Part shown: in pieces, positions 7,608-15,889 of the stretch | Layout of the letters: the number at the start of each line of letters is the position of its first letter | Numbering within the stretch: position 1 is the stretch's first letter | Virus record (IMG/VR): IMGVR_UViG_3300023179_000359 | Span: 1 to 30,391 of that record | Strand: one strand, 5' to 3' | DNA length: 30,391 nucleotides | Source: a virus | Notes under the pieces: generated by a model | Seen by the model: only the letters and a program-made list of their open reading frames with translations | Databases searched by the model: none | Told to the model about the DNA's origin: nothing | Translations under genes and position numbers: made by a program

Positions 7608-10600
7608 TTAGCCTAAGCTCGCAATTTCACCGGTATTCTTAATTCTCAATGGAATATAGATAAATTCAACAGCCTTTACTGGCTCAATTGCAACATCTAA
7701 CCATAATTCATTGCGATCAATTCTACTTGGTGTATTATTTGACTCATCACAAACAACAATATAATCATATAAAGCTCTTTGTCCTACAAGTTCAACTAAT
7801 AACGACTCTGCTGCTGCTTTTAGTTGATCTCTAGTAATCTTATCATTTGGTTCAAAAATGTAAGGTTTAGCTAAAATGTTTAATTGTCTTCTTAGATACA
7901 CAATCAGTCTAGCAACATTTATACGATCTAATGCACTAGCTCCTCTTGCTCTTGTTTTTTGGCCATAACAAACTAATCCTGTTCCTGTTAGGAATGTAAT
8001 AGGATTAACTTTTTGTTCATACAATGTATCTCTACGACCAGTGTTAAGAGCTACACTTCTAAATTCGCCTTCACTTGTTATATAGCCAACGGCAGTTGCA
8101 TTTGTAATACCGCCTCTACGAACACCGGCTGGAGCGAACCAAGGATAAGCAACTTGATCATTTAACGCTATTGTTCGCAGCATCATATGACTTGGTGGCA
8201 CAACAATATTGTTTCCGAAGTTATCACTTGTGAATCCCCATGGATAATACATTGCCATGTATTCATCAAAGCTTGCTGCACCAATATCGTTATCTTCGAC
8301 AGCGATATCTTCGTTACTTGCCCATCTTAGTAAACTTGTGGCACTAGAGTCCAATCTTGCTGGACTATCGCCAACAACAAATCCTGTTAAAGCACGATCA
8401 TAATTTAGTGTAATTAGTTCACCTATTAGTTCAGGATAACCTGGACAGGCTAATAAATTAAACACACGACGCTCTTCATCTCTAAGGTCTTCGTTGCTAT
8501 TCACTGCTGCTTGTAGAGCCTTGACAACCACTTTTCTTTGAGCTTTGCGACCAAAGCTTCCAGAGCCGTTATCCTGGTTACTACTAATCGTTACCCAACG
8601 ATGTGGATAGTAGTTACCCATTGGAAGATTATCACGCGGATTATCTGCTGTAGGATCGATATAGTCACGCTTAAACTGTTTAACATTAAATCCACTTCTT
8701 CTTAGGTTCCATAGTAACATACCTTTTGGATATAATGCAGGGTCCGGAGAATCTGGATCTAGAAAATCACTAGTAAGTAAATCTTCTATACTACTAGCTT
8801 CTGCTTCTGCACTATCACCAACGACTGTCCAACGAGCATCGCCGAATAATACGCCATCTTCAGTTGTTTGATCTGAAGTATCACGCTTTACCCAACGCTT
8901 CACAACTGGTAAATTTGTCAATGAAGCATTATATACATAAATTTGTGGGAAGTTTTCTAAATCGCTGGTATCAATCCAAATATCTCCATTTACTAATCCT
9001 GTTACATTGTCGGCCTGTGTCTCTGGAGCACTAGCACTAACTATAGGACCGTTAACCCCTGGATAAACATTTTTATAACCTTTCCATGTAATTCCATTAT
9101 GTACCATAATGTCTACTTCATCAATAATACTGCTATACCAAATTTGTCCGTCATCAGGAATACGCTCGGGTGCTGATCCAGAAGCAGCATAGGCCAATGG
9201 TTCCCAATTGCTTGCAATATATTCGTTTACTGCATCCGGAGCATCATGTAAAAATCTTGTTTTACCTGTATTAATTGCACCTGGTTCATAATCAAATACA
9301 TCAAAAATTAACGGTAATGGGCTAGATCCACCGCCATTATCAAAACGCATTTCTCCGCCATTTAGATGCTTAATGACTAAACGATTTTGTGAATCGACTT
9401 CTGCTTGTACAAATGTAAAACCTACATTGTTAATTGCTGCGGCTAAACTATCAGCATCAAGAACTGGTTCTGTTGAATCATCTGCTACAGTTGTGGCAGC
9501 AGTGAAGGAAACAACTTGTGAAGCGCTCATTGTTCCATCGAGTAGGCTTTCCTTCATACTAAAGGAATAAAGTGTACTGTCTGTAAAAGTAGTTGCTCTA
9601 ATAGGATTACTTACAATTGTAGTAGGACCAGGAATTCCGCGCTTCCAAATCTTGAAGTTAACAATTGCAGGACTGGCTTCTGTATGATTAGTTTGAGCAT
9701 ATAATGCACCTGTTAGGATGTTTTGGCCGCCTCCGGTTTTATCTAAACCATAAACTGCTTTTTCACCGCTACTAAAAATTGGACAATCGACTCTTTCCCA
9801 AACTAATGTTGTGCTATTAAACCGCTGTACATAGATAAAAGCACCTGCATTTGGATTTGTTGTTTTTATCCAGACACTTCCTGTAGGTTTATTAGTTGCA
9901 TCTGTTACTTTCCATTCAGGAACCTCTGTATGCGGACTCATTTGCAGTCCTAATGTGCCTCCACTCCATGCAGATGAACCTACTTCTACCCAGCCAGTAC
10001 CAGATTTTTTGTAGTATAAGGCATGTTCATAAACATTTCCATGCGAAGTTGTAAGAGTAGATGTTGTATTATCCGTATCAACACTGACAATAGCATAATC
10101 TCCATTACTGCCTACAGCTGCTTTAGGAGCACCTGTTGAAGCATTAACTTTACTGGATTCTGTGATTATTAAAGGTGTTTTGCTGACAAATTTTTGTCCG
10201 CCTGATTGTACTGAAGAATTATCCCATTCGAAAATACCGAACTTTGTTAACCCTGTATGCAACCAGTGAGTACCACCTATTGGTGTACTGGAAGGCTCGT
10301 TAGCGGATGGTTCTAGTTGATTTAAATCAATGTCTGCTCTAACTACATAAACCCGATTGCTAACACCTAAAAAGCTATAGGCTGCTTGCAAACCATACTC
10401 ATTAAGTTCTCCAGCATGTACCGGATTTCCACTTATATCTGTTTTAAATATTGGATCTCCAAATAGATCCGCAAGGTCTCTTTGGCTGGTTAATAAATAA
10501 ATCTCTCCAGCATTAGCTTTTAGAGTACCCAATGCAACACCTGCACCGGATCCGTTAGTTTTGTTTTCAGCTGATGCCACTACAATTAATGGAACTGTAC

Positions 10601-10670
10601 CAGGTTCAGCTGGTGTGTAAAATGACTCGTCAATAACTTTGACTTCTACGCCTGGTGAACTTAATGCCAT
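7608..10670 (-). CDS. 18: Contractile tail sheath protein (T4 gp18 family), enlarged
   Basis: This 1020-residue protein is much longer than T4 gp18 (659). The N-terminus MALSSPGVEVKVID and the C-terminal portion (residues about 880-1020, with LDRINVARLIVYLRRQL and FIYIPLRIKNTGEIA) are typical of myovirus sheath subunits. The extra length lies mostly between residues about 120 and 630. It contains four imperfect copies of a GD-x-W / aromatic-Trp module (residues about 188-229, 262-296, 505-531, 560-597). These probably project from the outer sheath surface. The protein forms the contractile outer tail. AGGAG precedes ATG 10670, and a consensus TATAAATA lies about 33 bases upstream. Confidence 0.93.
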   Translation of the reverse strand: MALSSPGVEVKVIDESFYTPAEPGTVPLIVVASAENKTNGSGAGVALGTLKANAGEIYLLTSQRDLADLFGDPIFKTDISGNPVHAGELNEYGLQAAYSFLGVSNRVYVVRADIDLNQLEPSANEPSSTPIGGTHWLHTGLTKFGIFEWDNSSVQSGGQKFVSKTPLIITESSKVNASTGAPKAAVGSNGDYAIVSVDTDNTTSTLTTSHGNVYEHALYYKKSGTGWVEVGSSAWSGGTLGLQMSPHTEVPEWKVTDATNKPTGSVWIKTTNPNAGAFIYVQRFNSTTLVWERVDCPIFSSGEKAVYGLDKTGGGQNILTGALYAQTNHTEASPAIVNFKIWKRGIPGPTTIVSNPIRATTFTDSTLYSFSMKESLLDGTMSASQVVSFTAATTVADDSTEPVLDADSLAAAINNVGFTFVQAEVDSQNRLVIKHLNGGEMRFDNGGGSSPLPLIFDVFDYEPGAINTGKTRFLHDAPDAVNEYIASNWEPLAYAASGSAPERIPDDGQIWYSSIIDEVDIMVHNGITWKGYKNVYPGVNGPIVSASAPETQADNVTGLVNGDIWIDTSDLENFPQIYVYNASLTNLPVVKRWVKRDTSDQTTEDGVLFGDARWTVVGDSAEAEASSIEDLLTSDFLDPDSPDPALYPKGMLLWNLRRSGFNVKQFKRDYIDPTADNPRDNLPMGNYYPHRWVTISSNQDNGSGSFGRKAQRKVVVKALQAAVNSNEDLRDEERRVFNLLACPGYPELIGELITLNYDRALTGFVVGDSPARLDSSATSLLRWASNEDIAVEDNDIGAASFDEYMAMYYPWGFTSDNFGNNIVVPPSHMMLRTIALNDQVAYPWFAPAGVRRGGITNATAVGYITSEGEFRSVALNTGRRDTLYEQKVNPITFLTGTGLVCYGQKTRARGASALDRINVARLIVYLRRQLNILAKPYIFEPNDKITRDQLKAAAESLLVELVGQRALYDYIVVCDESNNTPSRIDRNELWLDVAIEPVKAVEFIYIPLRIKNTGEIASLG
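8880..10109 (-). repeat. Four imperfect GD-x-W surface modules within the sheath
   Basis: Protein-level repeats include NGDYAIVSV...ALYYKKSGTGW, TGSVWIKT...FIYVQ...LVW, DDGQIWYSS...IMVHNGITW and NGDIWIDT...QIYVYN...RW. Each has a short acidic/aromatic strand pair and a terminal Trp. They fall in the part of the sheath that is absent from T4 gp18. Similar modules occur in the gp14-like and gp15-like proteins of this window. Confidence 0.5.
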
Positions 10671-10702
10671 CTTGGATTCTCCTAAGTGTTCTGTTCTAAT
10701 AT

Positions 10703-10710
10703 TATTTATA
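10703..10710 (-). promoter_or_regulatory. Consensus T4 late promoter of the sheath-tube operon
   Basis: An exact TATAAATA on the minus strand ends 32 bases before the sheath ATG. With the usual start about six bases downstream it gives a leader of about 27 bases that carries the AGGAG ribosome binding site. It fits the high late expression expected of sheath and tube. Confidence 0.75.
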
Positions 10711-10765
10711 GTATTCCTTCAAAAAGAATCAGTTATAACCATTAGAAAAGGGAAGGAAAAGGGCA

Positions 10766-10773
10766 ACTAAATA
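10766..10773 (+). promoter_or_regulatory. Late-promoter-like box, 7 nt from the HNH-like gene ATG
   Basis: Plus-strand ACTAAATA is followed by GTAAATT and ATG 10781, so the predicted leader is only one or two bases. A purine-rich stretch (GGAAGGAAAAGGG) lies upstream of the box, too far from the ATG for a normal Shine-Dalgarno. Confidence 0.35.
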
Positions 10774-10780
10774 GTAAATT

Positions 10781-11119
10781 ATGCGCCCTTTATGTATTTG
10801 TAAACAACGACCTGCTGCTGTAAACTACCATAAAGACGGTAAAGTTTACTATAGACGCCGGTGTGAAATATGTATACGGTATGGTGGTATAGGAAAAGGA
10901 TACCCTAAATGGTATCAGGAAGGATATAGACCTAAACTAACCTGTGACAAATGTGGATTTAAAGGTAAACACAAAGATCAATTCAATGTGTTTCATGTTG
11001 ACGGCAATTTAGATAATAATAGATTTGCTAATTTAAAGACAGTATGCGCGAATTGTCAAAGGATTCTACATCTTGAGAATTATCATTGGAGGAAGGGTCA
11101 ACCTCAACCAGATTTTTAA
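10781..11119 (+). CDS. HNH-like zinc-finger endonuclease-family protein
   Basis: This 112-residue basic protein has two likely zinc sites: C5-x-C7 with C28-x2-C31, and C55-x2-C58 with C89-x2-C92. Between the last two pairs is FHVDGNLDNN (H72, D74, N76) leading into NLKTVCANCQ, the ββα-metal layout of HNH nucleases. Very similar small proteins are widespread in T4-like cyanophages and are usually annotated as HNH endonuclease or hypothetical. It is transcribed against its neighbours, divergent from the sheath and convergent with the dNMP kinase, whose last 92 bases it overlaps. It could be a free-standing homing-type nuclease or a DNA-binding regulator; activity cannot be judged from sequence. 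Confidence 0.8.
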   Translation: MRPLCICKQRPAAVNYHKDGKVYYRRRCEICIRYGGIGKGYPKWYQEGYRPKLTCDKCGFKGKHKDQFNVFHVDGNLDNNRFANLKTVCANCQRILHLENYHWRKGQPQPDF

Positions 11120-11726
11120 GCTGACCGAACAAATGATCCATGCTGCCGTTGTTATCTATAATATGATCTATGTCGCCGCCGACCCAGCTTGTTTCACTGG
11201 AGTGGATATTTAATTCTGACATTCGTTGTTTACTAATTGCCCAACTCATGTTAGTAGGACCTTTGTTCATGTTGACAGCATCATCATACCAGTCAGGATC
11301 AGGACCTCTGCGAACTCTAACAACCAACCCTTTAGCATTGTGTATTGCTTGAATTTCATTTGGGAATCTTACATCACTAATAACAATATTATCTTTAGTT
11401 TTCCTCAGTTTATTTTCTAGACTGGCGATCCAGATATCATCGTGAAATCCCTGACGACAAACTTCAGTGCCCCAATATTGTAAAACCCAGCGTGGAGTAA
11501 TTTGTCTACCTAGACGATTTGACCACCAAAAATCTACTTGATCACGCCAAGCACGACTTTCTGCTGTGCGTCCTTCTAATAGTGTTCGGTCCCAACCAAA
11601 TACTGCTGCTACAGCATCTTTTAAAGTATTGGCGAAACTATCACGCCTAAATTCATGAAAGTTAACAAGATAATCTGCTGCGGTATCTTTACCGGATCCT
11701 ATAAATCCAACGAAGCCAATAATCAT
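11028..11726 (-). CDS. 1: Deoxynucleoside monophosphate kinase (T4 gp1-like)
   Basis: This 232-residue protein (T4 gp1 is 241) has the P-loop GFIGSGKDT at residues 7-15, with K13 as the ATP-binding lysine. DSFANTLKDAVAAVFGW follows, then ISDVRFPNEI and VRVRRGPDPDW, all typical of phage dNMP kinases. The enzyme phosphorylates dGMP, dTMP or hydroxymethyl-dCMP-type substrates to diphosphates for phage DNA synthesis. AAGGAG precedes ATG 11726, and a near-consensus sigma70 promoter lies upstream. The last 30 or so residues (DPSSNDNSQDVESF...) are antisense to the HNH gene and look like a low-complexity extension. This nucleotide-metabolism gene is surrounded by late structural genes. Confidence 0.9.
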   Translation of the reverse strand: MIIGFVGFIGSGKDTAADYLVNFHEFRRDSFANTLKDAVAAVFGWDRTLLEGRTAESRAWRDQVDFWWSNRLGRQITPRWVLQYWGTEVCRQGFHDDIWIASLENKLRKTKDNIVISDVRFPNEIQAIHNAKGLVVRVRRGPDPDWYDDAVNMNKGPTNMSWAISKQRMSELNIHSSETSWVGGDIDHIIDNNGSMDHLFGQLKNLVEVDPSSNDNSQDVESFDNSRILSLN

Positions 11727-11748
11727 AGTATCTCCTTAGTGAGACTAT

Positions 11749-11777
11749 ATTTTACGTAATTTATTCTATATTGTCAA
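11749..11777 (-). promoter_or_regulatory. Sigma70-type promoter for the dNMP kinase
   Basis: Minus-strand TTGACA (11772-11777), a spacer of exactly 17 bases, and TAAAAT (11749-11754). The -35 is perfect and the -10 has one mismatch. The predicted start near 11742 leaves a short leader containing AAGGAG. This suggests early or middle expression by host RNA polymerase. Confidence 0.75.
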
Positions 11778-11780
11778 GAA

Positions 11781-12137
11781 TTATACACCATATTTGTTGA
11801 GTTTTGGCTTGGCTACCGGGCTTGTTTTATTCACGGTTTTGAGTTCTTGGCTTGGGCCTTTACCCACAATAGTCTTTCCTTTTATACCTTGATTTTTTTG
11901 AGCTTGGTTTACTATGTCTTCTTCCCCCTTACTGTACATCCATACAGCAGGAACATCTTTGGCAGGACCTTCTTTAGCTATGGGCTTGTCCGGAGCTCCT
12001 GCCATTGCAATTCCAAAACGATACATTCCATAATATTGGTCAATATCTCCGTATTGTTTAGCATGTGAGCCGGATTGTTTGATATTTTTTCCTAACTTCT
12101 TTTCTGCTTTTTCAACTAATATGTCCCTAACTTTCAT
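11781..12137 (-). CDS. Conserved small marine T4-like phage protein
   Basis: This 118-residue basic protein begins MKVRDILVEKAEKK. The central segment YGMYRFGIAMAGAPD and the C-terminal TSPVAKPKLNKYGV are recognisable from small conserved proteins of T4-like marine phages of unknown function. The N-terminal ILVE could be a gp21-type (L-x-E) processing site, as in capsid-targeted internal proteins, but this is weak. It lies three bases after the stop of the 12141-12902 gene with only a poor ribosome binding site, so it is probably coupled to it. Its 3' end carries the sigma70 promoter of the kinase downstream. Confidence 0.65.
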   Translation of the reverse strand: MKVRDILVEKAEKKLGKNIKQSGSHAKQYGDIDQYYGMYRFGIAMAGAPDKPIAKEGPAKDVPAVWMYSKGEEDIVNQAQKNQGIKGKTIVGKGPSQELKTVNKTSPVAKPKLNKYGV

Positions 12138-12140
12138 AAT

Positions 12141-12902
12141 TTAACCTATAATAAAAGTATATCCTGTTCCGCCAGGAATTAAATCAAACAATTCTTTTTC
12201 CAATTTTTCTATTTCTTCTTTCCCCGCAGATTTAAGATCACCACCGTTAAGTTGGCCGCCACCTTGAGGTCCAGCAATATTAGCAAATTTACTTCTCGCT
12301 TCGCCCAGCATCATTTTACAATTTGCTAAAGTATAATCTAATATCCATTGTTTTGCATACAAGTCATTGATTATAACAAAATCAGGTTTAAAATTTTGAA
12401 CTCTTAACATAATTACTTCACCTTCTGAGAAAGGACGCTGTAATATTCTAAATGTTCTACTATGTTGAATCCATTGAAATTCAATAAAACTACCAAACAT
12501 TTTACCTATCATTTCCTGATAACTGGCAAACATATAATATGTAGCTATGCCGCCTAACATAGTACTGTTTAATAGATAGGTGTTAGTATAGGCTAAATTA
12601 AAAGGTTCGAAATTAGTTCCCGTTCCTCCGCCTGTTCTACTACCCATTGTTCGTCTAAAACAACTTTGAACATTGGTGATTTCATCACTTAATTTATAAT
12701 CGTTTTTATCTTTCTCTAGAGTAAGAAAACAATAACTTTCTTCTACGCTGTTACTACTACGCTGACGAAATTTAGCTAATGAACGATTAAGAGCAGTTTC
12801 ATAATGTGCAGGATCTAATTCAACATCAATCATGCCATCACCTAACATTGTACGGCAATAATCGTAAACTTTCTGTCGTTCTTCCTGCGGATTGTCATTC
12901 AT
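12141..12902 (-). CDS. Putative neck / head-tail connector protein (gp13-like, tentative)
   Basis: This 253-residue protein is conserved in T4-like marine phages. The N-terminal region DVELDPAHYETALNRSLAKF is followed by a beta-rich domain with a cluster of aromatic residues (MFGSFIEFQWIQHSRTFRI). The helical C-terminal segment is DYTLANCKMMLGEARSKF, then NIAGPQGGGQLNG and ending FIIG. Its position beside gp14-like and gp15-like genes fits a neck protein such as gp13, but I do not see a decisive motif. GGGAGA upstream of ATG 12902 is a good ribosome binding site, and a GATAAATA box lies 15 bases from the ATG. Confidence 0.55.
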   Translation of the reverse strand: MNDNPQEERQKVYDYCRTMLGDGMIDVELDPAHYETALNRSLAKFRQRSSNSVEESYCFLTLEKDKNDYKLSDEITNVQSCFRRTMGSRTGGGTGTNFEPFNLAYTNTYLLNSTMLGGIATYYMFASYQEMIGKMFGSFIEFQWIQHSRTFRILQRPFSEGEVIMLRVQNFKPDFVIINDLYAKQWILDYTLANCKMMLGEARSKFANIAGPQGGGQLNGGDLKSAGKEEIEKLEKELFDLIPGGTGYTFIIG

Positions 12903-12917
12903 AAGGATCTCCCGTAA

Positions 12918-12925
12918 TATTTATC
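12918..12925 (-). promoter_or_regulatory. Late promoter box, leftward arm of a divergent pair
   Basis: Minus-strand GATAAATA lies 15 bases before ATG 12902, with the ribosome binding site GGGAGA in between. It sits back to back with the plus-strand GGTAAATA at 12927-12934, so one 39-base intergenic space appears to serve both directions. Confidence 0.5.
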
Positions 12926-12926
12926 T

Positions 12927-12934
12927 GGTAAATA
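12927..12934 (+). promoter_or_regulatory. Late promoter box, rightward arm, 7 nt from ATG
   Basis: Plus-strand GGTAAATA is followed by TATTACT and ATG 12942. The predicted leader is one or two bases, and no Shine-Dalgarno is present. Confidence 0.42.
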
Positions 12935-12941
12935 TATTACT

Positions 12942-14243
12942 ATGCCGCGATTATCATTATACCGTCCAGAAAAAGGCAAGGATTATAGATTCTTGGATCG
13001 TAACATCTCAGAAATGTTTCAAGTAGGAGGAACAGACTTATACTTTCATAAGTATATAGGTCCTCTTAATACACCAGAAAATCAGTCCAGTCCCGAACAA
13101 CCCCATTATGCAGAACAAAAAGAAACTAATATACAAGATTTATTATTTTTAGAAAATCGTGATAGAAAATACGATTCCAGTGTTTATGTAATGAGAGGTA
13201 TCTATAATGTAGCTGACATTGATTTTAATTTAAGCCAATTTGGGTTATGGTTAGATAATGATACTCTTACAATAACTGTTCATATTAATGATACTATTAA
13301 ACTTATAGGAAGAAAACCGCTTAGTGGTGATGTTGTTGAATTACCCCATTTAAGAGATGAATTTGCACTTAACGAATTTGATCTTGCTTTACCGAGGTTT
13401 TATGTTATTGAAGATGTAAATAGAGCTGCTGAAGGATTTAGTCGTACTTGGTATCCTCATTTATATCGTTTAAAATTAAAGAAAATAACAGATAGTCAAC
13501 AATATGCAGATATACTAAGCAAACCGTCCAATACAGATGTGAATTTTGTGGGAGACTATTCAGCTACTGCTACTTATACTCAAGGTCAGATAATTCGTTA
13601 TGAAGGCAAATTGTATAATGTACTGACTACTATTTCTGGTCAAGAACCTCCAGATAGCACATATTATACTTTATATGAATCGACTAGTTTACAGGATCTT
13701 TTAAGTACTCAAAATAAAGCTCTGGAAATTAACGACGCTATTATCGCAGAAGCAGAAGCCAATGCTCCTAAAAGTGGTTATGAAACTAGACAGTTTTTTA
13801 CTTTACAGGCCAATGAAGAAGGACAACCTGCTTTAATTACAGCAGATGACACTATTCCGCCACCTGATGCAAGCTCTACTACTATGGATGCCAGTCGCAT
13901 TATGGAACGACCGTTAAGAACAGGATATGCAGGTTACATGCTAGGTGACGGAGTACCTGACAATGGAGTTCAATTTGGTTTTGGGATAAGTTTTCCTCAA
14001 GGAGCTGTCGAAGGAGATTTCTTTTTGCGTACTGATTATAGCCCAAATCGTTTGTTTCGATATACCGGAAAACGTTGGATTAAGAGAGAAGATAATGTTA
14101 GACATACTTTAACTAATACTGATACAAGAAAAACTCGTAAGACTAGCTTCATTAATAATACAAATACAGCTGACATCGGTGGTGATGTTGTGGAAGAACG
14201 ACAACCTATCAGTAAAGCATTTAAACCTAAGGCAGATTTATAA
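12942..14243 (+). CDS. 14: Neck protein-like virion protein (gp14-like) with added surface modules
   Basis: This is a 433-residue protein. The first 185 residues (MFQVGGTDLYFHKYIG, FGLWLDNDTLTITVHINDT, SGDVVELPHLRDEF, YPHLYRLKLKKI) resemble T4-like gp14 neck proteins, which are about 250 residues and seal the head-tail joint. Residues 203-246 (GDYSATATYTQGQIIRYEG, with LYNV) look like a small aromatic carbohydrate-binding-type module of the kind that follows a Y/W..G..Y..G pattern. Residues 357-383 (EGDFFLRTDYS, LFRYTGKRW) repeat the GD-x-W module seen in the sheath. It starts the plus-strand island and ends in a TAATG overlap with the gp15-like gene. The gp14 identity is moderately supported; the added modules are my inference. 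Confidence 0.65.
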   Translation: MPRLSLYRPEKGKDYRFLDRNISEMFQVGGTDLYFHKYIGPLNTPENQSSPEQPHYAEQKETNIQDLLFLENRDRKYDSSVYVMRGIYNVADIDFNLSQFGLWLDNDTLTITVHINDTIKLIGRKPLSGDVVELPHLRDEFALNEFDLALPRFYVIEDVNRAAEGFSRTWYPHLYRLKLKKITDSQQYADILSKPSNTDVNFVGDYSATATYTQGQIIRYEGKLYNVLTTISGQEPPDSTYYTLYESTSLQDLLSTQNKALEINDAIIAEAEANAPKSGYETRQFFTLQANEEGQPALITADDTIPPPDASSTTMDASRIMERPLRTGYAGYMLGDGVPDNGVQFGFGISFPQGAVEGDFFLRTDYSPNRLFRYTGKRWIKREDNVRHTLTNTDTRKTRKTSFINNTNTADIGGDVVEERQPISKAFKPKADL

Positions 14244-15889
14244 TGCAATTTTTCTATGACGGTCAAATAAGACGATATATTACACAGATTATTAGAATAT
14301 TAAGTAATTTTGTAGTAAGATCAGGAGATGGAACTCTAACAAGAGTGCCTGTGATGTACGGGGATCCTGATCGACAAGCAGCTAATATAGTTAATCAAAA
14401 CAGTGAAAATACTATTCCTAGTGTTCCAAGAATAGCAGTTTATATTACCGACTATGATTTAAATCGTAATAGAATTCAAGAACCTACTTTTATTAGTAAG
14501 ATGCATATAAGAGAAAGAGCTGTAGAAATAGATCAGTATGGAAATGAGTATTACACCAGTGAACAAGGAAAGCAATTTACAGTTGAAAGAATGATGCCTA
14601 CACCATTTGATCTCACAGTTAAAGCAGACATTTGGGCTTCTAACACAGAACAAAAATTACAGATATTAGAACAAATTTTAGTTTTATTCAATCCTAGTTT
14701 GGAAATTCAAACTACTGATAATTTTATAGATTGGACTAGTCTAAGTGTATTAGAATTAGAAGATGTTAATTTTAGTAGTAGATCAGTGCCTATAGGAACG
14801 AATAGTACAATAGACGTAGCCAGTATTACTCTTAAAACTCCAACATGGCTCAGTCCTCCCGTTAAAGTTAAAAAGCTCGGTGTTGTAACTAGTGTTATTA
14901 CTAATTTGTACACAGGAGTAGATCCAGGAATTGGAGATTATTTAGAAGGGTATGGTATCGACCCTGCTGCCTATGAGATGGGCTTAACAAATTATGAGTT
15001 CACAACAACCACAACTATAGGAAATTTTGAAATAAATGTTTCCCCTGAAGGAATACGAATGTTTAGTAAAGCAAAAGGAGAGGATGATAATATTCCGTGG
15101 ACTACTTTGCTAACTCAGATTCCTGGAGAATTCAAAGCAGGACTAAGTAAAATTTTCTTAACACAGGTAAATGGTGTAGTGGTAGGAACACTGAGTTTCA
15201 ATCCGTTGGATCCTACTTTACTAAGCGTTATATGGGATCCGGATACTTTTTCTAGTAATTCTTTATTGGATGATTATGGTAATATACAAGGAATAGATGT
15301 CGATTATGATGTTGCAACAGGCAAGGGCACATTTGATGCTATCATTAACCCGCAAACTTTTAATCCTAAAAGGCCTAACGGGGAACATACTGATCAAATT
15401 ATTACTACAGGAACAAGATACTTACTGGTAGATAATTGCGGAGGTGGAGTACGCGAAACTTTTTCAGCACCACGAACTTCCAAAATTATTAATACTGGTG
15501 AACAATTTAATCTTATAAATCATAGTAAACTATTTGTAAACGGATCAATAACTAGTCATATATTAGATAATGTTAACGGTATTTGTCATATAAAAACCGC
15601 TGTTTCAATTAGTAAAAACAGCATTGTTACATATATTTTAAATTACAACCAAGATGGACCAGATGCTTGGAAAAACGCTAATGGGGATGATACTATTGCA
15701 TATGCTAACGACATTATTATGTGGACCGGTTCCGAGTGGAGAGTGATATTTCAAGCTCAGGATAGAACCGATGCTATAGTTTATCAAACTAATTATTATA
15801 CAGGAACTCAGTATAAATGGAATGGTATAAATTGGGAAAAATCATTTGAAGGGGACTATGACAGAGGAAACTGGCGTTTACAACTCTAA
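14243..15889 (+). CDS. 15: Tail sheath stabiliser / completion protein (T4 gp15-like), extended
   Basis: This 548-residue protein is about twice the length of T4 gp15 (272). The N-terminal 220 residues match the gp15 layout: FFYDGQIRRYITQIIRILSN, then RVPVMYGDPDRQAA, PRIAVYITDYDLNRNR, PFDLTVKADIWASNTEQ, QILVLFNPSLEI and LKTPTWLSPPVKV. The protein caps the finished tail so that the neck can join it. The remainder is beta-rich, and its last 60 residues hold two Trp-rich GD-x-W-like units (MWTGSEWRVIF and YKWNGINWEKSF). The start ATG 14243 overlaps the previous stop in TAATG. The last 32 bases overlap the Nudix gene. Confidence 0.85.
   Translation: MQFFYDGQIRRYITQIIRILSNFVVRSGDGTLTRVPVMYGDPDRQAANIVNQNSENTIPSVPRIAVYITDYDLNRNRIQEPTFISKMHIRERAVEIDQYGNEYYTSEQGKQFTVERMMPTPFDLTVKADIWASNTEQKLQILEQILVLFNPSLEIQTTDNFIDWTSLSVLELEDVNFSSRSVPIGTNSTIDVASITLKTPTWLSPPVKVKKLGVVTSVITNLYTGVDPGIGDYLEGYGIDPAAYEMGLTNYEFTTTTTIGNFEINVSPEGIRMFSKAKGEDDNIPWTTLLTQIPGEFKAGLSKIFLTQVNGVVVGTLSFNPLDPTLLSVIWDPDTFSSNSLLDDYGNIQGIDVDYDVATGKGTFDAIINPQTFNPKRPNGEHTDQIITTGTRYLLVDNCGGGVRETFSAPRTSKIINTGEQFNLINHSKLFVNGSITSHILDNVNGICHIKTAVSISKNSIVTYILNYNQDGPDAWKNANGDDTIAYANDIIMWTGSEWRVIFQAQDRTDAIVYQTNYYTGTQYKWNGINWEKSFEGDYDRGNWRLQL

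Noticed and set aside
10781-11119. HNH gene as an intron- or intein-borne homing endonuclease
   Set aside because: No interrupted host gene or splice-type flanks are visible; sheath and kinase are both continuous. It appears free-standing.
14036-14913. Minus-strand frames inside the gp14-like and gp15-like genes
   Set aside because: Hydrophobic, unlike any family I know, with no ribosome binding sites, and fully inside well-supported plus-strand genes.
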